26,944 bases of DNA from an uncultured beta proteobacterium (GTDB lineage Bacteria; Pseudomonadota; Gammaproteobacteria; Burkholderiales; Burkholderiaceae_C): positions 1 to 26,944 of the forward strand of contig CAISIP010000368.1 of the NCBI GenBank assembly GCA_903885415.1, read 5' to 3'. Under the pieces are notes generated by a model. It ran no database searches. It worked only from the letters and a program-made list of their open reading frames with translations, and was not told the DNA's origin. The translations under genes were made by a program, and so were the position numbers. Of the stretch, positions 15,836-26,091 are shown one piece after another (position 1 is the first letter of the stretch; each line of letters begins with the position of its first letter).

Positions 15836-16553
15836 ACTGCTGCAGATCGACTCGCTCAGCGCGGGATACGGCGAGGCCGTCGTCCTGCACGACGTGTCGC
15901 TGTCGCTGGCCGAGGGCCATACGCTGGCGCTGCTGGGGCGCAACGGAACCGGAAAGACGACGCTGATCAACACGCTGGTCGGTGCGACGCGCATGCATGC
16001 CGGGCGCATCATGCTCGGCGCGGCGGCGCTGCACCGCATGCCCTCGCACCAGCGCGCCGCAGCCGGCATTGGCTGGGTTCCGCAGGAACGCAATATTTTC
16101 AAATCGCTTACGGTGCACGAGAACTTGAGCGCGGTGCAGCGGCCAGCGCGGCCCGGTGCGCGCTGTGCGCCCTGGGACCCGCAGCGGGTGTACGCGATGT
16201 TTCCGCGGCTGGCCGAGCGCAAGGGCAATCTGGGCACGCAACTCTCCGGCGGCGAGCAGCAGATGCTCGCGGTCGGCCGCGCGCTGGTGCTCAACCCGCG
16301 CCTGTTGCTGCTCGACGAGCCACTCGAAGGCCTGGCGCCCATCATCGTCGAGGAGTTGTTACGTGCGATTCGGCGCATCACCCGCGACGAGGGCCTGAGC
16401 GCCATCATCGTCGAACAGCACCCACAGGCCGTGCTGGCTATTTCCGACAGCGTCGCCGTCCTGGACCGCGGCACGGTGGTCCACGCGGGCAGCGCCGCTG
16501 CGCTCGGCGCGCAGCCCGAACTGCTCGATAGCCTGCTGGGCGTCGCCCGGTAG
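15828..16553 (+). CDS. Liv-type ABC transporter ATP-binding protein (LivF family)
   Basis: A 241-residue ATPase, the partner of the LivG-type subunit. Walker A is GRNGTGKT (37-44), followed by the LivF-type GIGWVPQERNIFKSLTVHEN. The signature is LSGGEQQML (139-147), and Walker B is LLLLDEPLEGLAP, with Asp163 and Glu164. The H-loop is IVEQHPQAV. It closes the coupled livH-livM-livG-livF block. The Bug-type binding protein follows 55 bases later with its own strong ribosome site. Confidence 0.93.
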   Translation: MAELLQIDSLSAGYGEAVVLHDVSLSLAEGHTLALLGRNGTGKTTLINTLVGATRMHAGRIMLGAAALHRMPSHQRAAAGIGWVPQERNIFKSLTVHENLSAVQRPARPGARCAPWDPQRVYAMFPRLAERKGNLGTQLSGGEQQMLAVGRALVLNPRLLLLDEPLEGLAPIIVEELLRAIRRITRDEGLSAIIVEQHPQAVLAISDSVAVLDRGTVVHAGSAAALGAQPELLDSLLGVAR

Positions 16554-16608
16554 GGCATCCAGTCGTATCCGCCGTTTCACACGGTTCCCGTTTCAAGGAG
16601 ATCCATCC

Positions 16609-17577
16609 ATGCAATCCATTCTTTTTCGCGCGCTGTTGACAGCCGCCTGCTGCGTGCTGGCCCCGTTCACGATGGCGCAGCAGTGGCCGGCGCAGACGAT
16701 CCGGCTGATCGTCCCGTTCACGCCAGGAACCGGCATGGACACGATCGCGCGAACGGTGTCGCCGCGCCTGAGCGAGCGGCTCGGTCAGCCGGTCGTGGTG
16801 CAGAACATGCCCGGCGCCAGCGGCAACATCGGCACCGACGTGGTCGCCAAGGCCAACCCCGACGGCTACACGCTGCTGATGGGCGCCAACACCATGCTGA
16901 TGGCCTCGCAGCTGTACAAGCAGGTTCCGTTCGACCCGGTGAAGGACTTCGCGCCGGTGTCGATGGCGGCCTATGGAACCCTGATGCTGGTGGCAAGTCC
17001 CAAGTCCGGCATCAAGTCGATGGCCGAACTGCTGGCCCGTGCGCGCGCCAAGCCCGGCTCCATCCACTACGGCTCGCCGGGAATCGGAACGCCGCACCAT
17101 ATGGCGATGGAGCTGTTCAAGGCGCAGGCGCAGCTGTTCATGCTGCACGTTCCCTACCGTGGCACCGCCGGCTATACCCAGGACCTGCTATCGGGCGAGT
17201 TGATGGTCGGCTTTTTGCCCGTGCACGTGGCACAGGGCTTCGTGAACTCGGGCCGCCTGGTCGCGCTCGCCGTCGGCAGCCCGAAGCGCCATCCGGTCGC
17301 ACCGACGGTGGCCACGATGGAAGAACTAGGCGCCAAGGGCGTCGAGGTCGACATGTGGTACGCGTTTTTCGCCCCCGGCAAGACGCCGGCGCCGGTGCTC
17401 GGGCGGCTGCATCAGGAGCTCGCGGCGATCCTCAAGCTGCCCGAAGTGCGCGACGCGCTAGGGCGCGCCGGGCTCGACGCCAGTGCCTCGACGCCCGAAG
17501 AACTGGGTGTGGTGGTGGGCAAGGACTTTCCGCGCTGGGGCGCTGTCATCAAGCGCAACGGCATCACCGCCGAATAG
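16609..17577 (+). CDS. Bug-family (TctC-type) periplasmic solute-binding protein
   Basis: A 322-residue exported protein. The signal peptide is about 23 residues and ends APFTMAQ. The mature part starts WPAQTIRLIVPFTPGTGMDT, followed by GASGNIGTDVVAKANPDGYT and VPFDPVKDFAPV, all diagnostic for Bug/TctC receptors, and ends KRNGITAE. These receptors bind small carboxylates with two bridging waters (family knowledge). No TctA or TctB membrane partners are present, so it is an orphan, as is common in Burkholderiales. An AAGGAG ribosome site lies eight bases before the ATG. Its position at the end of the Liv-type operon suggests joint expression, and perhaps a sensing or auxiliary role for a related ligand. 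Confidence 0.92.
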   Translation: MQSILFRALLTAACCVLAPFTMAQQWPAQTIRLIVPFTPGTGMDTIARTVSPRLSERLGQPVVVQNMPGASGNIGTDVVAKANPDGYTLLMGANTMLMASQLYKQVPFDPVKDFAPVSMAAYGTLMLVASPKSGIKSMAELLARARAKPGSIHYGSPGIGTPHHMAMELFKAQAQLFMLHVPYRGTAGYTQDLLSGELMVGFLPVHVAQGFVNSGRLVALAVGSPKRHPVAPTVATMEELGAKGVEVDMWYAFFAPGKTPAPVLGRLHQELAAILKLPEVRDALGRAGLDASASTPEELGVVVGKDFPRWGAVIKRNGITAE

Positions 17578-17594
17578 CGCTGGCCCCGCTCGCC

Positions 17595-18161
17595 TCAGTT
17601 CAGGTACTGCGGCTTTTCGCCGTCGTGCGCACCGGCAGGGCTGGCTGCGGCGCTCGCCGCCGGCTCGCACCATTGCGCGCTTGCGATGGCGACCTCGAGC
17701 AGGTGAACAAAGGCGTAGACCATCTGGTCCTGCAGCGCCATCTCGAAGCTGCGCTGTCCATCGCAGCCGGGTAGCTTTTCGACGAACTGCATGTGCACCG
17801 CGCTCTTGCCTTTGGGCGTCACATTCAGATCGGTCACTAACAGCGCCGTGTCGAAGAGGGGCTTGCTGTCGCCCGATGGCTGGTAAGGGGTCGCGAAATC
17901 GGCCCCCCTGAGCGAGTCGCTGCGTTGAAAATCGGCCATCGCCTTCTTGGAGAGCGCGTCGAGCGATGCCAGATGCGAGGTCGCCGGACCACCCTGGCGA
18001 GCCACCTGTTCTATCAGCAACCGGTCCATCAGCGGCGCCAGTCCCAGCGCGATGCGCCGCGTGAGCCAGAACTGCAGTTCCTGGCCCTCGCGCGTGTTCA
18101 CCCGCGCGAGAAGACGGTCCTGCTCGGCGACAAAGGCAATCGAGAGTTGGTGGACATCCAT
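17595..18161 (-). CDS. Uncharacterised cytoplasmic protein next to clpB
   Basis: A 188-residue protein that I cannot assign to a named family. It starts MDVHQLSIAFVAEQDRLLAR, then has LQFWLTRRIALGLAPLMDRL, which looks helical. The middle holds KPLFDTALLVTDLNVTPKGK followed by an FEMALQDQMVYAFVHLLEVA helix. There is no signal peptide or membrane segment, and the C-terminus is Ala-rich and probably flexible. The start at 18161 is preferred over a longer frame reaching 18269, which would run into the clpB promoter and start. It converges on the Bug-type gene with a 17-base gap and is divergent from clpB. The coding call rests on the long open frame and the protein-like composition; the function is unknown. 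Confidence 0.75.
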   Translation of the reverse strand: MDVHQLSIAFVAEQDRLLARVNTREGQELQFWLTRRIALGLAPLMDRLLIEQVARQGGPATSHLASLDALSKKAMADFQRSDSLRGADFATPYQPSGDSKPLFDTALLVTDLNVTPKGKSAVHMQFVEKLPGCDGQRSFEMALQDQMVYAFVHLLEVAIASAQWCEPAASAAASPAGAHDGEKPQYLN

Positions 18162-18190
18162 GCCCCTGATTCTAGTCAAGCCCACCGGGC

Positions 18191-18219
18191 CTTGAAAAGC
18201 CCGACCGGGCGCCCAAAGT
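18191..18219 (+). promoter_or_regulatory. Sigma-32-like heat-shock promoter of clpB
   Basis: CTTGAAA at 18191-18197 is an exact match to the sigma-32 -35 consensus. After 14 bases comes CCCAAAGT (18212-18219), a partial match to the CCCCATnT -10 element. The clpB ATG is 24 bases further on, with a GGAG ribosome site between. Heat-shock control of clpB is established in proteobacteria, so the site fits its gene. Confidence 0.65.
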
Positions 18220-18243
18220 GGGAAGCAACCCGGAGACCTCTTC

Positions 18244-20844
<2,601 letters not shown>

Positions 20845-20900
20845 GCGGCGCTGCCGACGCAGCGCCGGCCGGTAGGTCGGTGGCGTTTACCATAGGGGGA

Positions 20901-22118
20901 ATGAACACTGCTACCCTCGCCGCCAGCGTGCCGATGCGCCAGGACGCCGCCATTGTGGGGTTGGTCGGACTGGCGCACGCCGCGTCGCATTTTTCCCACC
21001 TGCTGCTGCCGTTGATGTTCCCCGTCTTCGTGCACGAATTCGGCTTGCGCTACTCGGAACTCGGCCTGCTGATGACGGTGTACTTTGCGGTCTCGGGTCT
21101 GGGTCAGGCGGGCGCTGGCTTCCTGGTCGATCGCAAGGGGGCGCGGCCCGTATTGTTCGCGTCGATGGCGCTGCTGCTGCTGGCCTGCGTGCTGGCGTCG
21201 TTGGCCGACGGCTATGCACTACTGGTTCTGGTAGCCGCGACCGCTGGTCTGGCGAACGCGTCTTTTCATCCAGTTGACTTCACCATCATGAACCAGCGGG
21301 TTTCGCCGCATCGCCTGGGCCATGCATTCAGCGTGCACGGCCTCACCGGCAACCTGGGCTGGGCGCTGGCGCCGGTATTTTTCGCCGCCGCCACGCGTCT
21401 AAGCGACTGGCGTGGCGCTTACCTGGGCGCCGCGGCGATGTACGGCGCCATCTTGCTGCTGCTGCTGGTGCACCGGGACAAGCTCAGCACGCATTCTGCG
21501 CAGCCCAAGGAGGCCCGGCAACCGGTGCACGACCTGGCTTTCATGCGGCTGCCGGTCCTGTGGTGGTGCTTCGGTTTTTTCCTGCTGTCGACCATGACGC
21601 TGGCGATGGTGCAAAGCTTTGCCATACCGCTGCTCAAGGCGCTGCATGGTGTGCCATTCGAGGCGGCCTCCATGACGCTGAGCGCCTACAGCCTGTGTGC
21701 CGCGGCCGGCATGCTGGCGGGCGGCTTCGTCGCTGCGCGCACGCTGCACAGCGATAAGGTGGTGGCCAGCTGCATGGCGGCGGCGACGGGATGCCTGTTG
21801 CTGTGCGCGAGCGCGGTGCTGGATGCCACCGGCACCATGGCCGTCTTGGCGACGACCGGCTTTGCCATTGGCATCGGGGGGCCTTCACGCGACATGATGA
21901 TCAAGAGGGCGACGCCCGCTGGCGCCACCGGACGGGTGTACGGAATGGTCTACTCGGGCCTGGACGTGGGCTTTGCGATTGCGCCGGTGGCCTTCGGCAT
22001 GCTGATGGACCGGGGCCTGTACAGCCTGACTTTTTTCGCCGCCGCCGTGCTCATGCTGCTGAGCGCGTTGGTGGCGCTGGGCGTTGGCCGCCGCATCGGT
22101 CCGCCCGCGCCGGGCTGA
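20901..22118 (+). CDS. MFS transporter, fosmidomycin-resistance (Fsr)-like
   Basis: A 405-residue membrane protein with about twelve hydrophobic segments and a charged central loop around HRDKLSTHSAQPKEARQ. HAASHFSHLLLPLMFPVF, FLVDRKGARPV, LANASFHPVDFTIM, and GLTGNLGWALAPVFFAA resemble the Fsr group of the major facilitator superfamily, including its FHP and GN-G motifs. The substrate is unknown. The start is uncertain: ATG at 20901 follows an AGGGGGA that is unusually close; GTG at 20880 and ATG at 20934 are alternatives. It starts 57 bases after clpB and precedes the ThDP enzyme by 60 bases on the same strand. A hairpin with the TGA stop in its loop lies at 22110-22124. Confidence 0.88.
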   Translation: MNTATLAASVPMRQDAAIVGLVGLAHAASHFSHLLLPLMFPVFVHEFGLRYSELGLLMTVYFAVSGLGQAGAGFLVDRKGARPVLFASMALLLLACVLASLADGYALLVLVAATAGLANASFHPVDFTIMNQRVSPHRLGHAFSVHGLTGNLGWALAPVFFAAATRLSDWRGAYLGAAAMYGAILLLLLVHRDKLSTHSAQPKEARQPVHDLAFMRLPVLWWCFGFFLLSTMTLAMVQSFAIPLLKALHGVPFEAASMTLSAYSLCAAAGMLAGGFVAARTLHSDKVVASCMAAATGCLLLCASAVLDATGTMAVLATTGFAIGIGGPSRDMMIKRATPAGATGRVYGMVYSGLDVGFAIAPVAFGMLMDRGLYSLTFFAAAVLMLLSALVALGVGRRIGPPAPG

Positions 22119-22178
22119 GCCCGGAATTACCGCAGCACGCGGCCCCACCCTGACAGCGCCAAGGCGCACCAAGCCACC

Positions 22179-23897
22179 ATGACCCAAAAAATTGCCGGCC
22201 ATCTTCTCGTCGAATGCCTGATTGCCCAGGGTGTAACCCATGCATTTGGCGTTCCGGGCGAAAGCTATTTGGCGGTGCTCGACGGCTTTCATTTGCATGC
22301 CGACCGGATTCGCTTCATCATCAACCGGCAAGAGGGTGGCGCGGCCTTCATGGCCGAAGCGCACGGCAAGCTCACCGGACGCCCGGGCGTGTGCTTTGTA
22401 ACCCGTGGTCCCGGCGCGACCAACGCTTCCATCGGCGTACACACCGCTTACCAGGACTCGACGCCGATGCTGCTGTTTGTCGGCGACGTCGCCGCCAATA
22501 CCCGCGACCGTGAAGCCTTCCAGGAGGTGGACTTCTGCAGTTTCTTCGGCCCCAGCACCAAGGGCATGGCCAAGCGGGTGGAGCGCATCGACGACGCGGC
22601 GCGGATTCCCGAGTATGTGGCGCGGGCTTTTGCGACGGCGATGAACGGACGCCCCGGACCGGTGGTGCTGGTGCTTCCCGAAGACATGCTGGCGTCCGCG
22701 CTGCTGCCGGACCCGGTCAGCGGCGCTTTTCCTAGCGCATTGGCGCGGGTCGATGCGGTTCAGGCCTGGAGCGACCCCGGCTCCTTGCGCACGCTGCGCG
22801 AGATGCTGCTGGCGTCGCAGCGTCCGCTGGTGATCGCCGGCGGCGGCGGCTGGACGGTGCCATCGGCGCAGGCGCTGCAGCGCTTCGCCGAGAACTGGAA
22901 CTTGCCGGTGGGCAACGCCTTTCGCTTTCAGGACACCTTTGACAACCACCACCCGCTGTACGCGGGCGACGTGGGAATCGGCATCAATCCCAGGCTCGCG
23001 CAGCGGGTGCGCGACAGCGACCTGATCATCGCCATCGGGCCGCGTCTGGGCGAAATGACAACCGGCGGCTACAGCCTGCTGCAGTTGCCGCGGCCGCGGC
23101 AAAAGCTGGTCCACATCCATGCCAGCGCCGAAGAACTCAACCGGGTTTATCAGGCTGACCTGGCGATCAACGCGAGCATGAACGCGGCAGCGCGCTCGCT
23201 CGAAGTGCTGAGCGCCCCCGCCATGGTGGCCTGGGAGGACTGGGCGCGCGGCTGCAACGCCGACTACCAGGCGAATATGCAGCCTCATGCCCTGCCCGGC
23301 GATATCGACATGCCGGCTATCGTCGCCACGCTGCAAAAGCACCTGCCACCGGACGCGGTTCTCACCAATGGGGCGGGCAACTTCGCCAGCTGGGTGCACC
23401 GGTTCTTCAAGCACCATGGCCTTGCAAAGGGTTTTAGGACGCAGCTCGCGCCGACCAACGGCGCGATGGGCTACGGTGTTCCGGCGGGAATCGCAGCGGC
23501 GCTGTGCACCGGGCGGACCGTTCTGACGATGGCCGGTGACGGCGACTTCCTGATGAACGGGCAGGAATTGGCCACCGCGGCGCAGTACGGTGCCAAGAGC
23601 ATCATCGTGCTGCTCAACAACAGCATGTTCGGAACCATCCGCATGCATCAAGAGCGCGACTACCCGCTGCGTCCGGCCGGCACCCAGTTGCGCAACCCCG
23701 ACTTCGCCGCGCTGGCGCGCGCCTACGGCTACGAGGGCGTCAAGATCACCATGACGTCCGAGTTCGAACCCCAACTGCTGGCGGCGCTGGCGCGCGCGCA
23801 AGGAACGCTGATTGAAGTCGCACTGGACCCGGAGGTCATCACCACCCGCGGCACGCTGTCGGCGATCACCCGCTCGGCGCTACAGGCCCGGAAATAG
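22179..23897 (+). CDS. Thiamine diphosphate-dependent enzyme, acetolactate synthase large-subunit-like
   Basis: A 572-residue protein with the three-domain layout of the IlvB/POX family. The N-terminal pyrimidine-binding domain has FGVPGESYLAVLDG and the catalytic Glu52 in NRQEGGAAF. The central domain includes RPLVIAGGGGW. The C-terminal pyrophosphate domain has the metal/ThDP motif GDGDFLMNGQELA (from residue 453), followed by NNSMFGTIRMHQ. Family members decarboxylate 2-oxo acids or ligate aldehydes. No acetolactate synthase small subunit follows, and GVPGES differs from the usual GYPGG of true biosynthetic IlvB, so I would not call it ilvB. It may act in catabolism of a 2-oxo acid, with the MFS gene upstream as possible transporter. 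Confidence 0.88.
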   Translation: MTQKIAGHLLVECLIAQGVTHAFGVPGESYLAVLDGFHLHADRIRFIINRQEGGAAFMAEAHGKLTGRPGVCFVTRGPGATNASIGVHTAYQDSTPMLLFVGDVAANTRDREAFQEVDFCSFFGPSTKGMAKRVERIDDAARIPEYVARAFATAMNGRPGPVVLVLPEDMLASALLPDPVSGAFPSALARVDAVQAWSDPGSLRTLREMLLASQRPLVIAGGGGWTVPSAQALQRFAENWNLPVGNAFRFQDTFDNHHPLYAGDVGIGINPRLAQRVRDSDLIIAIGPRLGEMTTGGYSLLQLPRPRQKLVHIHASAEELNRVYQADLAINASMNAAARSLEVLSAPAMVAWEDWARGCNADYQANMQPHALPGDIDMPAIVATLQKHLPPDAVLTNGAGNFASWVHRFFKHHGLAKGFRTQLAPTNGAMGYGVPAGIAAALCTGRTVLTMAGDGDFLMNGQELATAAQYGAKSIIVLLNNSMFGTIRMHQERDYPLRPAGTQLRNPDFAALARAYGYEGVKITMTSEFEPQLLAALARAQGTLIEVALDPEVITTRGTLSAITRSALQARK

Positions 23898-24095
23898 CCC
23901 GAGGGTCACCGCATGGGCCGGTCGGCCCGGCTGCTTGTCAACCGTTTTGTCGGACCATGCGTTATGGTGTTGCCCCCAAATTGGGCGGGGGTGGTTTCTG
24001 CAGAAGATTCCCCGGGAGGAGACTGCATGCGCCAGTTGGCTATACTTTCCCTGTCCAGTAGGACGGTTTTCAAACTTAAATATTTAGGAGCTCCT

Positions 24096-24245
24096 ATGCG
24101 TAAAGTATTCGTTGGTGTGATCGCTGCTGCTTTCGCGGCTTTGTCCTTTTCTGCGTTTGCTGCCGCGCCGACCACCAAGGCAGAGTGCGACAAGCTCGCA
24201 ACAAAGACCGCTGAGCAAAAAGCGGCCTGCGACAAGATCAAGTAA
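24096..24245 (+). CDS. Small exported protein with two cysteines, function unknown
   Basis: A 49-residue product with an N-terminal signal peptide, about MRKVFVGVIAAAFAALSF to SAFAAA, and a short, charged mature part of about 25 residues containing AECDKLATKT and AACDKIK. The two Cys-Asp-Lys units are spaced 14 residues apart and could form a disulfide. The ATG at 24096 has an AGGAG ribosome site six bases upstream, within the palindrome AGGAGCTCCT (24086-24095). An in-frame ATG at 24027, preceded by GGAGGA, would give 72 residues but would bury the signal peptide. A strong terminator follows directly. I do not recognise the family. Confidence 0.72.
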   Translation: MRKVFVGVIAAAFAALSFSAFAAAPTTKAECDKLATKTAEQKAACDKIK

Positions 24246-24260
24246 TCGGTCTTATCCAGT

Positions 24261-24288
24261 AAAAAAGCGGGCTTCGGCCCGCTTTTTT
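24261..24288. terminator. Strong Rho-independent terminator, probably bidirectional
   Basis: A perfect 12-bp stem, AAAAAAGCGGGC and GCCCGCTTTTTT, closes a TTCG tetraloop, a very stable form. It sits 15 bases after the small exported protein gene and ends in six T residues. The A-tract on the left gives six T residues on the minus strand, so it can also end the convergent dppA-type transcript, whose stop is about 75 bases away. Confidence 0.93.
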
Positions 24289-24314
24289 ATGGTTCCGTTA
24301 CCGGGCGATAAATC

Positions 24315-24334
24315 AAGCCGGCATCCCCCGGCTT
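24315..24334 (-). terminator. Weak hairpin after the dppA-type gene
   Basis: AAGCCGG (24315-24321) and CCGGCTT (24328-24334) form a seven-base stem with a six-base loop. On the minus strand it is followed by GATTTAT, a poor T-tract. It lies about 30 bases beyond the dppA-type stop. It may aid termination ahead of the stronger bidirectional hairpin, but evidence is thin. Confidence 0.3.
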
Positions 24335-24362
24335 ATGTGCCCTGTAGCAGCAAGCCTGCGGC

Positions 24363-25985
24363 TTATTCCCTGATATCGACGCCGTAAAAGTTATGACGGC
24401 CGAAGGGGCTCAGTTTGAAGTCGATGACTTCCTTGCGCATCGGCTTGAGCTGCACCGCGTGCGCGATGGTGAACCAGGGCGCTTGTTCCTTGAATACCAC
24501 CTGCGCTTGCTCGTAGAGTTTGGTGCGTTCTGCGGTGTTGGTGATGGTCTTGGCCTTTAGCACCAGGTCTTCAAAGGGCTGGAAGCAGAATTTCGCGACG
24601 TTCGAGCCGTTGGACTTGGCGGCGTCGCAGCCCAGCAGCGTGTGCAGGAAGTTGTCCGGGTCACCGTTGTCGCCGGTCCAGCCCAGCATGCCCATCTGGT
24701 GCTCGCCGGCCTGCATGCGTTTGCGGTACTCGCCCCATTCGAAGCTCTTGATCTCGGCCTTGACGCCGATCTTGGCCAGATCAGCCTGCATCAGTTCGGC
24801 GATGCGCTTGGCGTTCGGGTTGTAGGGCCGCTGCACCGGCATCGCCCACAGGTCGGTGGTGAACCCGTTGGGCAGTCCCGCTGCCGCCAGCAGTTTTTGC
24901 GCGGCGGCCGGATCGAAGGGGTCGTCCTTGATCGCGTTGTTGTAGGACCACTGGGTCGGCGGTATCGGGTTCTTGGCCGCGACGCCACTGCTGAGGTAGA
25001 CCGCGTCGATGATGGCCTGCTTGTTGATCGCCATGTTGATCGCCTTGCGAACCCGCACATCGTCAAAAGGCTTCTTGGTCGTGTTGTAGGCCAGGTAGCC
25101 GACGTTCAGGCCGGCCTGTTCGAGCACGGTGACTTTGGGGTCCTTGCGCATCGCGTCGAGGTCCGCCGGGTTGGGGTAGGGCATCACATGGCACTCGCCC
25201 TTTTGCAGCTTGGCCCAGCGTACCGACGCGTCGGGCGTGATCGCGAACACCAGGTCGTCAATCTTGGCCTTGCCGGCGTAATACTCGGGAAAGGCCTTGT
25301 AGCGGATGATCGCGTCCTTCTGGTACTGCACCAGGTAAAAAGGACCCGAGCCAATCGGCTCCTGGTCGATCTTCTCGGGCGTTCCGGCCTTGAGCATCGC
25401 GTCAGCGTATTCCTTGGACTGAACGCCGGCGTATTCCATCGCCCAGCCTGACAGGAAGGGCGCGTCGGACTTGTTGAGCGTGATTTTGACCGTCATCGCG
25501 TCGACCTTGTCGACCGACTTGATCAGCTTGTCCATGCCCATGTCGCCGAAATAACTGTGGTTGGCGCTGGTAACCTTGAAGTAGGGGTTGTCCTCTTTCC
25601 ACTGGCGCTCAATCGCGAAGATGATGTCGTCGGCGTTCATGTCGCGCGTGGGTTTGAAATTCTTGTTGCTGTGCCACTTCACGCCCTTGCGCAGGAAGAA
25701 GGTGTACTCCTTGCCGTCGGGCGATACGGTCCATCGCTCGGCCAGGCCGGGAACCACCGTGGTGCTGCCGCGCTCAAAGTCGACCAGCCGGCTGTAGATC
25801 TGGCTGTTGGCGTCAAAGGAGGTGCCGGTGGTGTTGATCGCCGGATAGAAGTTCTCGGGGCTTCCCTCCGAGCAATACACGAGGGTCTTGGCGCAGACGG
25901 GCGCCAGCGCCATCAGCGCGGGCAGCGCCAACGCGTACAGCAACGCACGCTTGACCGGTTTGCGGCCGGAATAGGATAGGCTCAT
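24363..25985 (-). CDS. dppA: Dipeptide/oligopeptide ABC transporter substrate-binding protein (DppA-like)
   Basis: A 540-residue periplasmic binding protein of the SBP_bac_5 family, similar in length to E. coli DppA. The signal peptide runs to about residue 32 (LALAPVCAKT). The mature part starts LVYCSEGSPENFYPA, followed by EYTFFLRKGVKWHS, EPIGSGPFYLVQYQKD, NVGYLAYNTTKKPFDDVRVR and the C-terminal LGWTGDNGDPDNFLHTLL, all DppA-type. The ATG at 25985 has an AAGGAG ribosome site. A DppF-type ATPase gene lies upstream on the same strand, 106 bases away, so the order is ATPase before binding protein, the reverse of E. coli dppABCDF. The peptide role is probable; DppA-type proteins can also bind heme or nickel complexes. 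Confidence 0.92.
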   Translation of the reverse strand: MSLSYSGRKPVKRALLYALALPALMALAPVCAKTLVYCSEGSPENFYPAINTTGTSFDANSQIYSRLVDFERGSTTVVPGLAERWTVSPDGKEYTFFLRKGVKWHSNKNFKPTRDMNADDIIFAIERQWKEDNPYFKVTSANHSYFGDMGMDKLIKSVDKVDAMTVKITLNKSDAPFLSGWAMEYAGVQSKEYADAMLKAGTPEKIDQEPIGSGPFYLVQYQKDAIIRYKAFPEYYAGKAKIDDLVFAITPDASVRWAKLQKGECHVMPYPNPADLDAMRKDPKVTVLEQAGLNVGYLAYNTTKKPFDDVRVRKAINMAINKQAIIDAVYLSSGVAAKNPIPPTQWSYNNAIKDDPFDPAAAQKLLAAAGLPNGFTTDLWAMPVQRPYNPNAKRIAELMQADLAKIGVKAEIKSFEWGEYRKRMQAGEHQMGMLGWTGDNGDPDNFLHTLLGCDAAKSNGSNVAKFCFQPFEDLVLKAKTITNTAERTKLYEQAQVVFKEQAPWFTIAHAVQLKPMRKEVIDFKLSPFGRHNFYGVDIRE

Positions 25986-26091
25986 GGGGTGGACTCCTTG
26001 GGGTTGATGCTGCTTTGCAGCGGTTGTGGAAAAAGATCGCGTGGGCGTCGGCTCGGGATCGGGCTCTGGATCGGGTTAAAGGGACGGCCGA

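Noticed and set aside
14819..16558. A 579-codon minus-strand open frame opposite the Liv ATPases
   Set aside because: It lies opposite two well-supported ATPase genes; no domain is recognisable in it.
21885..23801. A 638-codon open frame on the minus strand opposite the ThDP enzyme
   Set aside because: It is antisense to a gene with clear motifs, spans two genes, and has Arg/His/Gln-rich composition typical of shadow frames.
22179..23897. Naming the ThDP enzyme ilvB (acetolactate synthase)
   Set aside because: There is no ilvN partner or ilvC nearby, and the N-terminal motif differs from biosynthetic enzymes.
23913..24095. Upstream extension of the small exported protein to 110 residues
   Set aside because: The added residues would precede and bury the signal peptide; the ATG at 24096 has the well-placed ribosome site. 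The 24027 start is kept only as a minor alternative.
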